DNA from: Erinaceus europaeus
Taxonomy: Eukaryota; Chordata; Mammalia; Eulipotyphla; Erinaceidae
Length of the DNA: 64,000 nt
Direction: 5' to 3'
Assembly (NCBI RefSeq): GCF_950295315.1
Contig: NW_026647576.1
Coordinates: 1-64,000, forward strand
Shown here: positions 22,933 through 34,204 of the stretch, one piece after another
Position numbering within the stretch: position 1 is the stretch's first letter
Layout: the number at the start of each line of letters is the position of its first letter
The notes under the pieces: model-generated
The model's input: only the letters and a program-made list of their open reading frames with translations
What the model was told of the DNA's origin: nothing
The model's database searches: none
Program-made: the position numbers and the translations under genes

Positions 22933-23227
22933 CAGATAAAACAAGGCACACCTTTTCTGACAGCCAAAGTAGGAATTCTGTGTTTTCAAGATACATTATT
23001 TTCTTTTAGGTCTACCCTTCAACTCACAATAAACTACTAGAAATGTTAGGAGACCAAGTGTTCAAGGACCCTCCCCCAATTCCTTTGTGAGTTATATTTT
23101 AGCTTCATATTGTCTGCTTTTATCAGAGAATGCTTCAAAAAGTAGTGTGATGAAATCTTAAAATACTGACATCTAGAGTATCAGTTACTTTCTTATTGTA
23201 AATGGTTCCATAAGAAAGTTTTTAGAG

Positions 23228-23432
23228 GGGCTCGCAGTGGTGCACCTGTTTAAATGCGCACGTTATAGTGCGCAAGGATACATGTTCAAGCCCCTGGACT
23301 CCACCTGCAGGGGGGAAGCTTTGCAAGTGGTGAAACAGTACTGCAGGTGTCTCTCTCCTTTTCTATCTCCCCCTCCTCTCTCAATTTCTCTTTCTCTATC
23401 CAATAATAAATCAATAAAATATTAAAAATAAT
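23228..23432 (+). repeat. tRNA-derived SINE, B type
   Basis: Head ggggctcgcagtggtgcacc, tail AATAATAAATCAATAAAATA. Confidence 0.88.
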
Positions 23433-23434
23433 AT

Positions 23435-24200
23435 GAAGGGAGATTTTAGATGCAAAAACTAGGAAGACTATTAATGTTCTTTAAGTAAAGAGAATGTCTA
23501 TTCCCTCTGATGACCTACATACTTGGAAAGTATTTGTTATTGGTGTTGCTTTGCTTCTGTGAGCACTCAAGCATGACGTTAAGTTTGCTGGTCAATCAAA
23601 TAAATCCCTCTCTTCATTGTTACTGGTCATCTCTATCAGGAACAATACAACAGACTGCTCTGTGGGCCCCCATAGGATCTTGCCCTCAATGTGGATCAAT
23701 AATGACAGAGACTGTTCCATCCTCCAAAGGGAGACTGGACAACATACTCTATCTTCCACCTGAGGAAGATGGGCTCTGAAATTGGAGCAGTTTAGAATGT
23801 TCCTACTCATGACCACAGAACGTGAGCTCAGATCTACAGGGACGCAGAGGTCATGTAGGCTCCTAAGCTGAATATGGGCCTCAGATCAGATCAGATCAAA
23901 TCAATGGGGTTTACAATCAATAATATATTTGGAAGCTACTCTCTTTCCTGGTCCAGCTTACTAGCCCTTTTTCCAGCCATGACATCATCTCCCTAGATAG
24001 AAAAAAAAAATCAGTAGTATAGTCATGAGCCCTTTGGAACAGAACTAAAATAGGCCTACTATCTACAAAATGAAGACCCCCCCAAATCTTCATCTGCACG
24101 ATTCCAGCCTTTAGGTTCATGATGAGTCAACAATTTGTTTGGCTCTGTATGTTAACTCTCCTTTCAGTCACCAGGTTCCAGATGGTACCGTGATACCAAC
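23435..24200. other. Unique intronic sequence
   Basis: Nothing recognisable apart from a short GATCA-type tandem (cagatcagatcagatcaaat) near 23882. Confidence 0.55.
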
Positions 24201-24204
24201 CAGA

Positions 24205-24545
24205 CTTCCCTGGGCAGAGAACTCCACCAATGTGTCTTGGAGCTCAGCTTCCCCAGAGCCCCACCCCACTAGGGAAAGAGAGAGACAGGCTGGGAATATG
24301 GATCGACCTGCCAATGCCCATATTCAGCCGTGAAGCAATTACAGAAGCCAGATCTTCCACCTTCTGCACCCCATAATGTCCCTGGGTGCATGCTCCCAGA
24401 GGGATAAAAAAATAGGAAAGCTATCAGGGGAGGGGATGGGATATGGAGTTCTGGTGGTGGGAATTGTATGGAGTTGTACCCCTCTTATCCTATGGTTTTT
24501 ATCAATGTTTCCTTTTTATAAATAAAAATTTTTAAAAAAAGAATC
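24205..24545 (+). mobile_element. L1-like 3' end
   Basis: Reverse complement of the 21.15-21.45 kb segment: 'gccagatcttccaccttctg', 'ggatgggatatggagttctg', then an A-rich end. Confidence 0.78.
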
Positions 24546-24725
24546 CTGGTTCAAGACCCCAGCCCCCACCTGCAGGGGGTTACTTCACAAGTGGTAAAGC
24601 AGGTCTGCAGGTATTTATCACTTTTTTTCTCTGTCTCTCTTCCCTTTTCAATTTATATCTGTCCTATCAGAAAAAATAAAAGAAAAAAGAAACTAAAAAG
24701 AAAAATAAAATGAAAAAAATTGTGA
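24541..24725 (+). repeat. tRNA-derived SINE, head-truncated
   Basis: Begins at 'atcctggttcaagaccccag', with a long A-rich tail. It abuts the preceding L1 tail. Confidence 0.8.
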
Positions 24726-25088
24726 AAATAAAGTTTGCTGGTCAACACCTGCATCTGAATATGAATAGTCCACTTCAACTTATTTAACTGTGTTCTACTT
24801 TCTCCCACTCTGTTTTGGTCTTCTATTTTTGATGTATCTATCACTGATCTCAGTTTGCTTACTTCCATTTATTTTAAAACATTTCTTTATTTGATGTGTC
24901 CTGTAATTTCTATAATAGAGCAAAATGTTAGCAAGTCTAGAGCTATTTTAGAAATTTCTGTCCTCTGATGACTTCGAATAAAAATCAAAACATTTAATTA
25001 TTATTTACAGTTTTAAATGGTGCCATTTTATGCAATTAACCATTAGCTTAGTAACGCATGAGTCAAAACAGTAGATGTTAATGCATAC

Positions 25089-25163
25089 CATGTTCTGCGT
25101 GAACTGTTTCATGGAGAAGGGATAGAATCTGTTCTTGGAGGTCATCATCAGTATGCTCAGGTT
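25089..25163 (-). CDS. ASPH: ASPH acidic luminal exon (75 bp)
   Basis: It encodes EPEHTDDDLQEQILSLLHET followed by VHAEH, 25 residues as in human, where the segment ends LLHEMVHAEH. Acceptor is attttag before AACCTGAG; donor is CATG/gtatgc. Phase 1 on both sides. Confidence 0.93.
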
Positions 25164-25673
25164 CTAAAATAATTACAAAATGTAAACTAAGTTTTAGGCA
25201 TTAACACAGAGCAGGAATCATGACATCCATGTGCACATATCCAAATAAACACATGGAACTAATCAACAAGGCACCCACTTCACAGCAATCCACCACTTTT
25301 TTTTTTTCTCTCTATTGGCAAGAATTGGAGATACTTCTTGAAAATCTGACAACAGATCTGAAAGTTCAAGATTTCTTCGTAGAATTAAAAAAATCAGTTT
25401 CAGACTTCTAAAAAAGTCACAGTGAGAACAAAAGCATGTCAGTTTCTAATTAACACAACTGCTATTAGTGATAGAGCCTGGTCCTCCCGTGGGGCAGGCA
25501 AGAATTCTACCACTGAACCACCCATGCGACAGTCGTGACATAATAAAGAAGTTGGAAAGGGAAATTCAGAAAGGAAAGCACAGGAAATAAAGATAAAAAA
25601 TGTAGAAGGTGAGGCCAATATACATAGAAGTATATGGTCAACTATTGTATGCCCTGAGTCAGGGGAAATACCA

Positions 25674-25674
25674 C

Positions 25675-25708
<34 letters not shown>

Positions 25709-25714
25709 CACACA
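25674..25714. repeat. (CA)n microsatellite
   Basis: About 20 CA units with one CG interruption. Confidence 0.95.
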
Positions 25715-26095
25715 CTGAGTGCTGGAGTGGTCAGGGTGGGCTACCCAACTTCAGAAGCTATCAGGAGGCATGAATAAAAGAATTTAAAATCTGACTGGTA
25801 ATCCTTTCAGCTTTAAGGGGGCCCATCAGACACTCATAGGTTCAAAGGGATGTAAAGTTACACATGTAAGTAATATCCACAGTGACATTCCAACAACACT
25901 GTGGACTTATCAGATTATCTGGTTTACTCCACGCAACATCACAAGATGAACACGCAGCTATACACTGACAGAATTATGAACCTCCTAACAAATATCTATA
26001 CTTGATATCTTAGATGCTATCATATAGGGAAAAAATGCCAATGATAGCATTTGTACTGAAGAGTTGATAAGAAAAATAGAACAGGTGAAGAAAAA
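25715..26095. other. Unique intronic sequence
   Basis: Nothing recognisable. Confidence 0.5.
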
Positions 26096-26099
26096 GATC

Positions 26100-26225
26100 T
26101 TTCTTTCATTTAATTTTTTTAATGGGGGGGGCTGGGTACTACTCATCTCTAGCTTAGGCTAGTGACAGGAATTGAACCTAGGACCCCTGTGGGCACAGGT
26201 ATGAAAGACTTTTGCATAATATCTG
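26100..26225 (-). repeat. Degenerate tRNA-like SINE, C type
   Basis: 'gacaggaattgaacctagga' and 'aaagacttttgcataat' are the reverse complement of C-type motifs. Confidence 0.65.
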
Positions 26226-26404
26226 TGTGAAAAATGGTTTAAGAGTACATTATGCTAGTCAAATTACAAAACCACTTCTGAGGCTCAAAAAGTATATGTT
26301 ACATATATATAGTGTTTGAATTTCACAAAGCAGATATATCCTTGTATATTTATAGACAAATCCATCCATCTTGTGTCTCACTGTGCCTGTGACATCCCAG
26401 GTTT

Positions 26405-26695
26405 TTTTGATTTTTGTTTGTGCCTGCAGGATTATCACTGGGGCTCGGTGCCTACACTATGAATCCACTGCTCTCGTGACCATTTTTTTCAATTTTTTGG
26501 ATAGGACAGAGTGAATTTGAGAGGGGAGGGGAAGACAGAGAGGGAGAGAGAAAGATACCTGCAGGCTTGTTTTACCACTTGAGAAGCGACCCCACCACAC
26601 CCCACCCTGACCCTGAGGCTTGAATCAGGATCCTAAAACAGGTCCTTATGCTTCCTACTGTAATTGCTTAACCTGGTGCACCGCCGCTCCTACAC
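26405..26695 (-). repeat. tRNA-derived SINE, long variant
   Basis: 'ctgcaggattatcactgggg' at left, eroded complement head near 26690. Confidence 0.85.
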
Positions 26696-26699
26696 CCCC

Positions 26700-27285
26700 C
26701 CCCCATTCCCAGATTTCCACATACTGACAATACCATCCATAGAAAACGTAATAATGTAAGTTACAGAAATGGGAAGGGGATGCACTCTGCTTCTTCAACA
26801 GCTCCTTTGCCTGATCAAAGGAAAGTCTAAGCTCCTCACAGCAGAATGTAAGACCTCCACAACTGGACTTCAGAGATCTCTCTAAAGTTACCTGTTTGCA
26901 CACTGGTTTGAAATTGGTTGAGTGCAGTGTGCTAAAATCTTTTTAATCTTTTGCAATATTCATTTTCTCTGGAGAGGATTGATAGAAACAAAGAACATAC
27001 TGTAATGAATAGAATAAAAGACTAAGAGGAAATTAAGACCAAAAACAAAACAAAACTAGTCAAAATGTAAAGATTTATATTTCAAAAGTCTGGCTCATGC
27101 ATAGAGAACAGAGAAGCAGTGGAAGGACTACAGGAATCAAGAGAGGTTTTACCGTGTTTTAAGGCGAGGAATGCACACCTCTCTATAGAACAGGAGGTAG
27201 AAACTACCTGTCCTGGGGACACTGACACTTAAACTATAATAGATGCCGGTGAGCTCAGATAGAAAACAAAGTGATAAAATAAATA
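26700..27285. other. Unique intronic sequence
   Basis: Nothing recognisable. Confidence 0.5.
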
Positions 27286-27289
27286 AACA

Positions 27290-27510
27290 AGGGGGCAGGC
27301 GGCAGAGGTGCACCTGGTAGAGTACACACACTACATTGCTCAGGGACCCTGGACCCCACTGGGAAAGGGGATGGGTACCAGTGTCCTTGTCCACACAGTG
27401 AAGCAGTGCTGCAGGTGTCTCTGTCCTTACCTCTCTATCTCCATTTTCCCCTCTAATCTCTCCGTGTGTCAATCCAAAATAAGTAAGCAAGCAAAGCAGT
27501 ATTTCCATGA
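27290..27510 (+). repeat. tRNA-derived SINE, B type, diverged
   Basis: Head ggggcaggcggcagaggtgc, tail AAAATAAGTAAGCAAGCAAA. Confidence 0.82.
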
Positions 27511-27604
27511 TGCCGAAAATATTCATTGATAATAAACTGATGGGTTAAGAGGATAAGTCGCCAGTGATAACCAAAGAGCTGTATTAATAAGATATACAAA
27601 AAGG

Positions 27605-27757
27605 TATAGGAGAGACGGCATAATGCTTATGCAAAAGACTTTCATGCCTGAGGCTCTGAGATCCAGGGTTCAATTTCCAATACTATCATAAGCCAGAGCT
27701 GAGCAGTGCTCTGGACTCTCTTGTGTTCTCAATAAATAAATAAATAAAATATTATAA
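27605..27757 (+). repeat. tRNA-like SINE, C type
   Basis: 'gagacggcataatgcttatg', 'ggttcaatttccaatactat', 'agctgagcagtgctctggac', AATAAATAAATAAATAAAAT tail. Confidence 0.85.
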
Positions 27758-27759
27758 AG

Positions 27760-28770
27760 GTGGAAGCAAAAGGGGCCAGCTTGGAAAAATATGGTTTTTT
27801 TTTCCTAATTATAAATTTAGTACAAGGTAAAATCTGAGATGCTAAATCCAAATATACATTTAAATTTTAAAACATATTAAAAGAGCACTCTGATCTAGAG
27901 TGATAGTACGATTACAGTAATTCTGCAAGAATTAGAGGGAGAGTCTGCTGGTGTTAAGGGCTATGCAAATGAAAAATAAGAGCAACATATTCATCTTAAA
28001 AGGAATAAAAAATCAAATATAGTTTTATCAGTATACAATGCTAAAAAATTGTCAAAAGTACTATTAGGAACAATATTTACTAATCGTTGCTAATAGCTAA
28101 GATGTAGTGTCATGCCTTGTATTTCCAATAGGTGGCAACATGAAACTACATTTCTGAGTCATATTAGGTGAACAGAAAGTGTGTAGAGATTAAACAGAAT
28201 TGTGTAATAAATATCACAGAGCAAACTGGAAATGATAGTAATGAATTCAAGTTTTGCTCTTCAGCTAATTAAGAGGTTGCTGGGTTTTTCATCCTACGAG
28301 TCATGAGCCCTTGGAGGACTTAAGAGGAACTAGAATGGTTTGTAAGTTCATGTACATAAGACAGCATTCACAGAGAACCAGATGGAATCTGAGAAGTCCA
28401 ATGCAGAAAAGATACCCTCAGATTAAAAGTATGACACCTAACTGACCCACTCTACCAGTAAAATACGTTTAATTTTTTATTTTCAGTGCAATTGCTACTA
28501 TAATCTTGGGATTGGGACCAAGGAATGGTATTTAGTTCATGATGTTCCTAAGTTGTGTGATCACAGGCAAGGAACAGCCATCTGTGTCTGTGATTCATAA
28601 CCTCAAAAACTAAAATTATCCTATACAAATATTTTTCTAGAAAAAAACTAAATTCCCTTCAAAATGTCAAAAGAAAAAAAAAGCATTTCATGGTCCTGCA
28701 AACACTATAATCATCACACATATTGGGAGTAGAATATGGTTCTGGAGTCTTTCAAGCTGAGGACAAATCT
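27760..28770. other. Unique intronic sequence
   Basis: AT-rich intron downstream (in gene orientation) of the exon at 28774. No further exon seen. Confidence 0.55.
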
Positions 28771-28773
28771 TAC

Positions 28774-28866
28774 CTGGCCTTTTGGGCACCTGCTCCTCCA
28801 GCCATGGGTCAGGATCTGTCTCTCCTGGTGGGGCGGCGGGCTCTGATGTAGGTCTTTCTTTAAGGC
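28774..28866 (-). CDS. ASPH: ASPH luminal exon GLKERPTSEP... (93 bp)
   Basis: This is the first exon of the long luminal arm used by hydroxylase and humbug forms. With the carried G it encodes GLKERPTSEPAAPPGETDPD, then PWLEEQVPKRP. The human counterpart has the same length (31 residues) and begins GLKERSTSEP. Acceptor is aaaatgcag before GCCTTAAAG, and donor is CCAG/gtaaga. It is phase 1 on both sides. It competes with the exons at 56154 and 47512 for splicing to the EF-hand-like exon. Confidence 0.94.
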
Positions 28867-28869
28867 CTG

Positions 28870-29910
28870 CATTTTTATTTACAGTGTTAATGTAAGTCTT
28901 CTTTGTTTTCTGTAGTTGTTTTTTACATATTAAATGAGGAAAAAGAACATTCTCCAACGCTTCACCAAAAGTTCATATAATGAAGTCTCCAAGACTATAC
29001 TTATACATAAAAACATTGATATGGTCAAAGATGAAGGTAAACAGCTCACTCTGTAACTGCAAATTGGCATTTCAACAGCTCTTCATCTAAATTAACTTTT
29101 CACTTTGAATATTAAAACCATAAATTACTTAAATGTTCACAAATCTCTAAACATCACCATGTCTAAATGTTCCAAGAGAAATTCAAAGCTCCTATTTATA
29201 AGTGACCAACTCCTAAGTCTTGAGCTTCCAACTCCGCAGTAAGAGGAAGAGCACTTAAATTTTTGTTACGGTATGCTATCTGAACAGATGCTATTTGCAT
29301 CTATTTATTCCTTTTGAAACCAGCTACTTGAGCAGAAATCATTCAGATATAACTCATTACTTATAATCTTCTAAAGGTAACACAAGTAATCATAATGTTC
29401 CATTAAAAACTAACGCCCCCCCCCAAAAAAAAAGTTGTGTCTTTTTGGTATCTTAATAAGACATAAGGGAAAAAGAACATGAATGTTCATTCAAAGTCAC
29501 ATCAGTTAATATCCATTATACTGTTGATTCTTTGGTGTTTTATGTGCATAACACCAAGGATACATGTTCAAGTAACAGAACTGTTTAGAAAGCTAAATTA
29601 TTTCAAAGTCATTGATTCTATTTATACAATTCTGGGCTCTTAACCACCCTCATCGAAAAACTATCCCAAGAGTGGTTACTAAAGGGATTGTGCTGTGCAT
29701 TTCAATAGTCTGGAGTGAAAGTCGGGGAGAATTGAGATGTGTTTTCCTAAACTTAAGAATTTTGGACAACTCTTAATACATAGACTATAGTAGTATAGAA
29801 AAATTCATGTTTCAATGGCTTACATACTTTTTTTTACTGTTTTTTTCTATCTTTTATCATTTCCTTTTTAACCCCTTTACAAAAGCAAGTCTTCCTTCCC
29901 TTGACAATTT
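28870..29910. other. Unique intronic sequence
   Basis: AT-rich intron upstream (in gene orientation) of the exon at 28866. A short C-run and A-run sit near 29416-29432. No exon seen. Confidence 0.55.
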
Positions 29911-29914
29911 TTTA

Positions 29915-30182
29915 AAATTTTTATTTATTTATGTATTCCCTTTTGTTGCCCTTGTTGCTGTAGTTATTATTGTTGTCGTTGTTGTTGGATAGGACAGAGA
30001 GAAATGGAGAGAGGAGGGGAAGACAGGGGGGAGAGAAAGACAGACACCTGCAGACCTGCTTCACTACCTGTGAAGTGACTCCCCTGCAGGTAGAGAGCCA
30101 GGGACTCGAACCAGGATCCTTAAGCCAGTCCATGCGCTTTGTGCCACGTGCGCTTAACCCTCTGCGCTACCGCCCGACTCTC
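29915..30182 (-). repeat. tRNA-derived SINE, A type
   Basis: Full minus copy with complement head at about 30180. Confidence 0.9.
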
Positions 30183-30224
30183 TCCCTTTAAAATTTTTAA
30201 GTAGAAACTAAGAGATACAGAGAT

Positions 30225-30422
30225 CTAAGGGCTAGGCAGTGGCACACCTGGCTAAGGGCACACATTACAGTGTGCAAGGATCCAGATTCAAGTCCCTTTT
30301 CCCTACCTGCAGGAGGAAGCTTCAGGAGTGGTCTGCAGGTGTCTGTCTCTTTCCCCCTATCTCCTTCCCCTCTCAATTTCTCTGTCTCTATCCAGTAATA
30401 AATAAATAAAAGCATTTTTTAA
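30225..30422 (+). repeat. tRNA-derived SINE, B type
   Basis: Head gggctaggcagtggcacacc, tail AATAAATAAATAAAAGCA. Confidence 0.88.
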
Positions 30423-30554
30423 GAAAAGAGCTCCACCTTATCATTTCATTTCCTATTCCCAACAATGTTTATTCAAATCCAGTAAATTACTACCAGTAAT
30501 AGATACCAACACATAGACATATCTGTTCTATTAAAATAACGTGTTTTCTATTAA

Positions 30555-31030
30555 GATTTTTGTATCTATTTTTATTCATTTATTATTGGATAGAGATAGA
30601 AAATGAGAGAAGGGGCGAAAAGGAAGAAAGGAAGGAAGGAAGGAACAAAGAAAGAAAGAGAGAGAGACCTGCAGCCCAAGAAAGACAGAGAGAGAGAGAC
30701 AGAGAGAGAGAGAGACCTGCAGCCCAAGAAAGACAGAGAGAGAGAGACAGAGAGAGAGACCTGCAGCCCAAGAAAGACAGAGAGAGAGAGACAGAGAGAG
30801 AGAGAGACCTGCAGCCCAAGAAAGACAGAGAGAGACAGAGAGAGAGAGAGACCTGCAGCCCAAGAAAGACAGAGAGAGAGAGACAGAGAGAGAGAGAGAC
30901 CTGCAGCCCAGCCCTGCTTCACCACTGTAAAGCTTTTCCCCTGCAGGTGGGGGTTGAGGGCTCAAACCGAAGTCCTAACTCAAGAGCTTGAAGCTGGGTC
31001 CTTGTGCACGGTAACGCGTGCACCCTCTGG
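30555..31030 (-). repeat. tRNA-derived SINE, B type, with internal minisatellite
   Basis: 'tattggatagagatagaaaa' starts the minus copy. The part around 'gacctgcagccc' has expanded into a tandem array (30661-30905) before the element resumes at 'gccctgcttcaccactgtaa'. Confidence 0.88.
30661..30905. repeat. Minisatellite of 43-49-bp units
   Basis: 'ctgcagcccaag' or its last variant recurs at about 30669, 30718, 30761, 30809, 30853 and 30901. Spacings are 49, 43, 48, 44 and 48 bp, alternating with GA-rich filler. Length changes come from the (GA)n parts. It yields long open frames of low complexity on both strands that are not genes. Confidence 0.93.
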
Positions 31031-31035
31031 TCATT

Positions 31036-31235
31036 CTGGGAAGCGGTGCACCGGGTTAAGCACACATAGTACAAAAAAGCAAGGACCCGCGGAAGGATCC
31101 AGATTCGAGCCCCAGCTCTCCAGCTTGGGGGTGGTGGTGGATCCTTTTCACAAGCGGTGAAGCAGATCTGCTTGCTGGTCTTTCTCTCCCACTATCTACC
31201 CTCCCCTCCCCTCTCAATTGCTCTCTGTCCTATCC

Positions 31236-31276
<41 letters not shown>

Positions 31277-31372
31277 ATATGTATATATCCACTGGACCAG
31301 TGGATTCATAGTGCAGGCACTGGGCCCCAACAATAACCCTGGAAGTAAAATAATAATAATAATAAAATTAAA
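31036..31372 (+). repeat. tRNA-derived SINE with (CA)n expansion
   Basis: Head ggaagcggtgcaccgggtta, a (CA)n run at 31238-31275, then 'ataaccctggaag' and an A-rich end. Confidence 0.85.
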
Positions 31373-31374
31373 AG

Positions 31375-32425
31375 GTTTCAAAGGAATTACACACCAGTAT
31401 ATCCAAATTCTAAGTATAGTTCCATTTCATGAAATAGGGAATAGAGACCTATAAAAATACATCAAATTTCAAATTCAGGGCTGAGAACTCTCCTTGCTTT
31501 TTCCGTTTAAATAATTTATTCTTACAGCTCTTAACTGCTAATGAATCATATATATATATAACTATGTTCACTGCCAAGAACTGCAGAATAAATAGTAGAA
31601 ATCATTAAAAACAAACCTTTTAGAACTGTCATTAATCTTTGTACTCTTAGCACTTCAAGAAACACTTGCATTCAATAGGTGCTCTAAGAGTGAGGGACTG
31701 AAGACACTTCATCTTATCCTGACTCAACTACTTTACTGGCAACAGACAACCCCTTTGGGGACTCACTAAGGTGGGGGGAGGTAATTCATATTGATTTTCC
31801 CATCACTATTTACCAGAGAAATTCTTCTCTATGCTCTAGAATACACAGTATAGTGCACGATGGGTCTAATTTGTCAGGGACAATTGCAATTTATATCTAC
31901 TGTGTTACATTTCATTCATACGATTTATCAATTAGGATGGAAAATTACAGGATCATTCTTCACGACCGCACATTGTCAACCTGTGCTCCATGAGTACAGA
32001 CATCAGTAAAACATTTTTCCTGCCAGGAAATAAAGATTCAAATTGCCTGGAAGTCTCATTCTTACTACATTTAGGGGGAATAATTCTGATGAGAAATGCT
32101 GTGAAACTAGTAACACAGATAAAACATTCTTTTCTAGCCCCCCAAGCTTCCCCCTCCTTTTATCTCCTTCCCCAGAGTCTCTTGCTTTGTTGATAGCACA
32201 TCCAATCCAAGTGCTGCTTTGTGCTTTCCTTTCTGTCCTTGTTTCTAAAATTCCACCTGTCGTTTCTAAAATTCCACCTGTCGGTGAGAAATGTATCCAT
32301 TTTTATGTTCTAGAAGTAACACATGCAACAAAACATCTCCCTCTGGCCCAGTCAAGAAGGAATTACTTGACTAAGTTAACTTTTGTGTACTGCACCAAAG
32401 AAAAAGACTGGCGCTCAGGTCCTGC
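31375..32425. other. Unique intronic sequence with a 21-bp tandem duplication
   Basis: 32241-32261 is repeated exactly at 32262-32282 (gtttctaaaattccacctgt plus c). Otherwise unremarkable. Confidence 0.6.
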
Positions 32426-32429
32426 AACA

Positions 32430-32845
32430 TGTTGATGGCAGAGGAGGACCTAGTAGGGGTTGAATTGTTGTGTGGAAAACTGAGAAATGTTATGCATGTA
32501 AACAACTATTATATAATTTTATTAAATATTTATTTATTCCCTTTTGTTGCCCTTGTTTATTGTTGTATTTATTGTTTTTGTTATTCATGTTGTCATTGTT
32601 GGAAAGGACAAAGAGAAATGGACAGAGGAGGGGAAGAAGAGAGGGGGAGAGAAAGATAGATACTTGCAGACCTGCTTCACTGCTTGTGAAGCAACTCCCC
32701 TGCAGGTGGGAGCCGGGGGCTCGAACCAGGATCCTTACTCTGGTCCTTGTGCTTTGTGCCACGTGCGCTTAACCTGCTGCACTACTACCCCCCAACTATT
32801 ATATTTTACTGTCAACTGTAAACCATTAATCCCCCAATAAAAAAG
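32430..32845 (+). mobile_element. L1 3' UTR split by a SINE
   Basis: 32430-32514 and 32805-32845 together match the L1 tail at 7895-8005 ('ttatgcatgt', 'ttactgtcaa', 'cccccaataaa'). The interruption is the SINE at 32515-32793. Confidence 0.88.
32504..32804 (-). repeat. tRNA-derived SINE, A type, nested in L1, with 11-bp target-site duplication
   Basis: AACTATTATAT occurs at 32504-32514 and 32794-32804, flanking the insert 32515-32793. The SINE is therefore younger than the L1 fragment. Confidence 0.93.
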
Positions 32846-32924
32846 TTTCTATTAGTCTTGTCTTTATTTCAGTGGCCACAACACGACTAGTATTGCCTAA
32901 CAGTAATTACTGAGGGTTTAGTGA

Positions 32925-33310
32925 ATGTTGACAGTCAAGTCTCTGATCCTTACCTACAGGGGGAAAGCTTTACAAGACTCAGTGTCTCTCTCAATTTTTT
33001 TAAATGTTATTTATGTGTTGGACAGAGACAGCCAGAAATCAAGAGGGAAAGAGAAATAGAGAGGAAGAGAAACAGAAAGACACCTGCAGCCCTGCTTCAC
33101 TACTAGCAAAGCTTTCCCCCTGCAGGTGGGGACTGGGGGCTTGAACCTGGGTCCTTGGACATCGTAACACATGAGCATCCAAGTGTGCCACCACCCAGCC
33201 CCTATAGATGCCTTTCTCTATGTGTCCCTCTACCTCCCCCTTCCCTCTCAATTTGTCTCTATCCAAAATAAAATAAAAGTAAATAAATAAAAATTTTTTT
33301 TTAAAAGAAT
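32925..33310 (+). repeat. B-type SINE split by a second, opposite SINE
   Basis: 32925-32998 is the middle of a plus copy. 32999-33201 is a minus B copy with head complement gtgccaccacccagcccc. 33202-33310 continues the plus copy ('cctttctctatgtgtccctc' to an A-rich tail). Confidence 0.8.
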
Positions 33311-33324
33311 GGGCAAGAGAGGTA

Positions 33325-33475
33325 ACTTGCTGGGTAGCACATGTGCCTTGCCATACACAGGGCCTGGCTTCAAATCCTGGCACCACAAAGGAAGTGCTAT
33401 GGTAAAAAGAGTAAGGTTGGTGCTGTGGAATCTCCCTCTCTATCTGAATGAAAAAAACAACCTGGAGAGTGAAAT
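33325..33475 (+). repeat. tRNA-like SINE, divergent
   Basis: 'ggtaacttgctgggtagcac', 'ggcttcaaatcctggcacca', then 'agtgctatgg' and a weak tail. Confidence 0.6.
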
Positions 33476-33479
33476 GGCA

Positions 33480-33960
33480 AATGTTTGAAGCCCTGGTTCC
33501 AATAAACAAGTCAATAAATAAATCACAAAATATGTGGAGTATCCTAGAAAGATGGGAGGGGGACACATGGGACAGCAGAGTCCCAGCCCTTAGAGAAAGA
33601 AAGCAGCATTGGTCTTCATTTCCTTTTTGAGGAAGAACTCACTAGTCAAGTAAGTGAAGACACTCCTGAGAGAAATCAAGAATGTAGTTAGGAGCATTAC
33701 CGTGGGGAAGACAGCACCACAAATGGCCAGGTAAGCAAATAAGGCTCAACACTCCTCAGCTCGAAGGTGCTGAATGAAGCAACCTAATAAGCCAACGGAA
33801 ATGCAGGAGCATCAAATGATCTGAGTGTTCAGATCACAGTGACCTTTATTCTGTATGAAAATGAAACACTTTTCATAAAAATCAGAGGCTATTTGCTTTA
33901 ATAAAATTTGGAAATCATAAATAGCATTTTGCTTCATAAAATGTTATGATTAGTCTACAA
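33480..33960. other. Unique intronic sequence
   Basis: Nothing recognisable. Confidence 0.5.
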
Positions 33961-33964
33961 ACGG

Positions 33965-34202
33965 TTTTAATTTGCCTCCAGGGTTATTGCTGAGGCTCGG
34001 TGCCTGCACTACAAGTCTACTGCTCCTGTTCCCATTTTTTTCTTCCATTTTTTTGTATAGGACAGAGAGAAATTACAAGGGGAGGGGAAGATAAAGAGGG
34101 AGCTTGTGAAGCGACAGGGAGGGAGTCAGGAGCTTGAACCAGGACCCCTTACTCTTTGTGCTGTGTGTGTTTAACCTACGTGTGCCCCACCGCCCAGCCC
34201 CT
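33965..34202 (-). repeat. tRNA-derived SINE with internal deletion
   Basis: 'gcctccagggttattgctga' at left, complement head at right. The 'cacctgcagacctgcttcac' section is deleted. Confidence 0.85.
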
Positions 34203-34204
34203 AT

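Noticed and set aside
30661..30905. Regularly spaced repeats resembling a CRISPR array
   Set aside because: Vertebrate DNA; the 'spacers' are all (GA)n filler and the core is SINE sequence.
30560..31160. Long open frames of Arg/Glu or Leu/Ser repeats on both strands
   Set aside because: They come from the GA-rich minisatellite in a SINE. No splice context or family resemblance.
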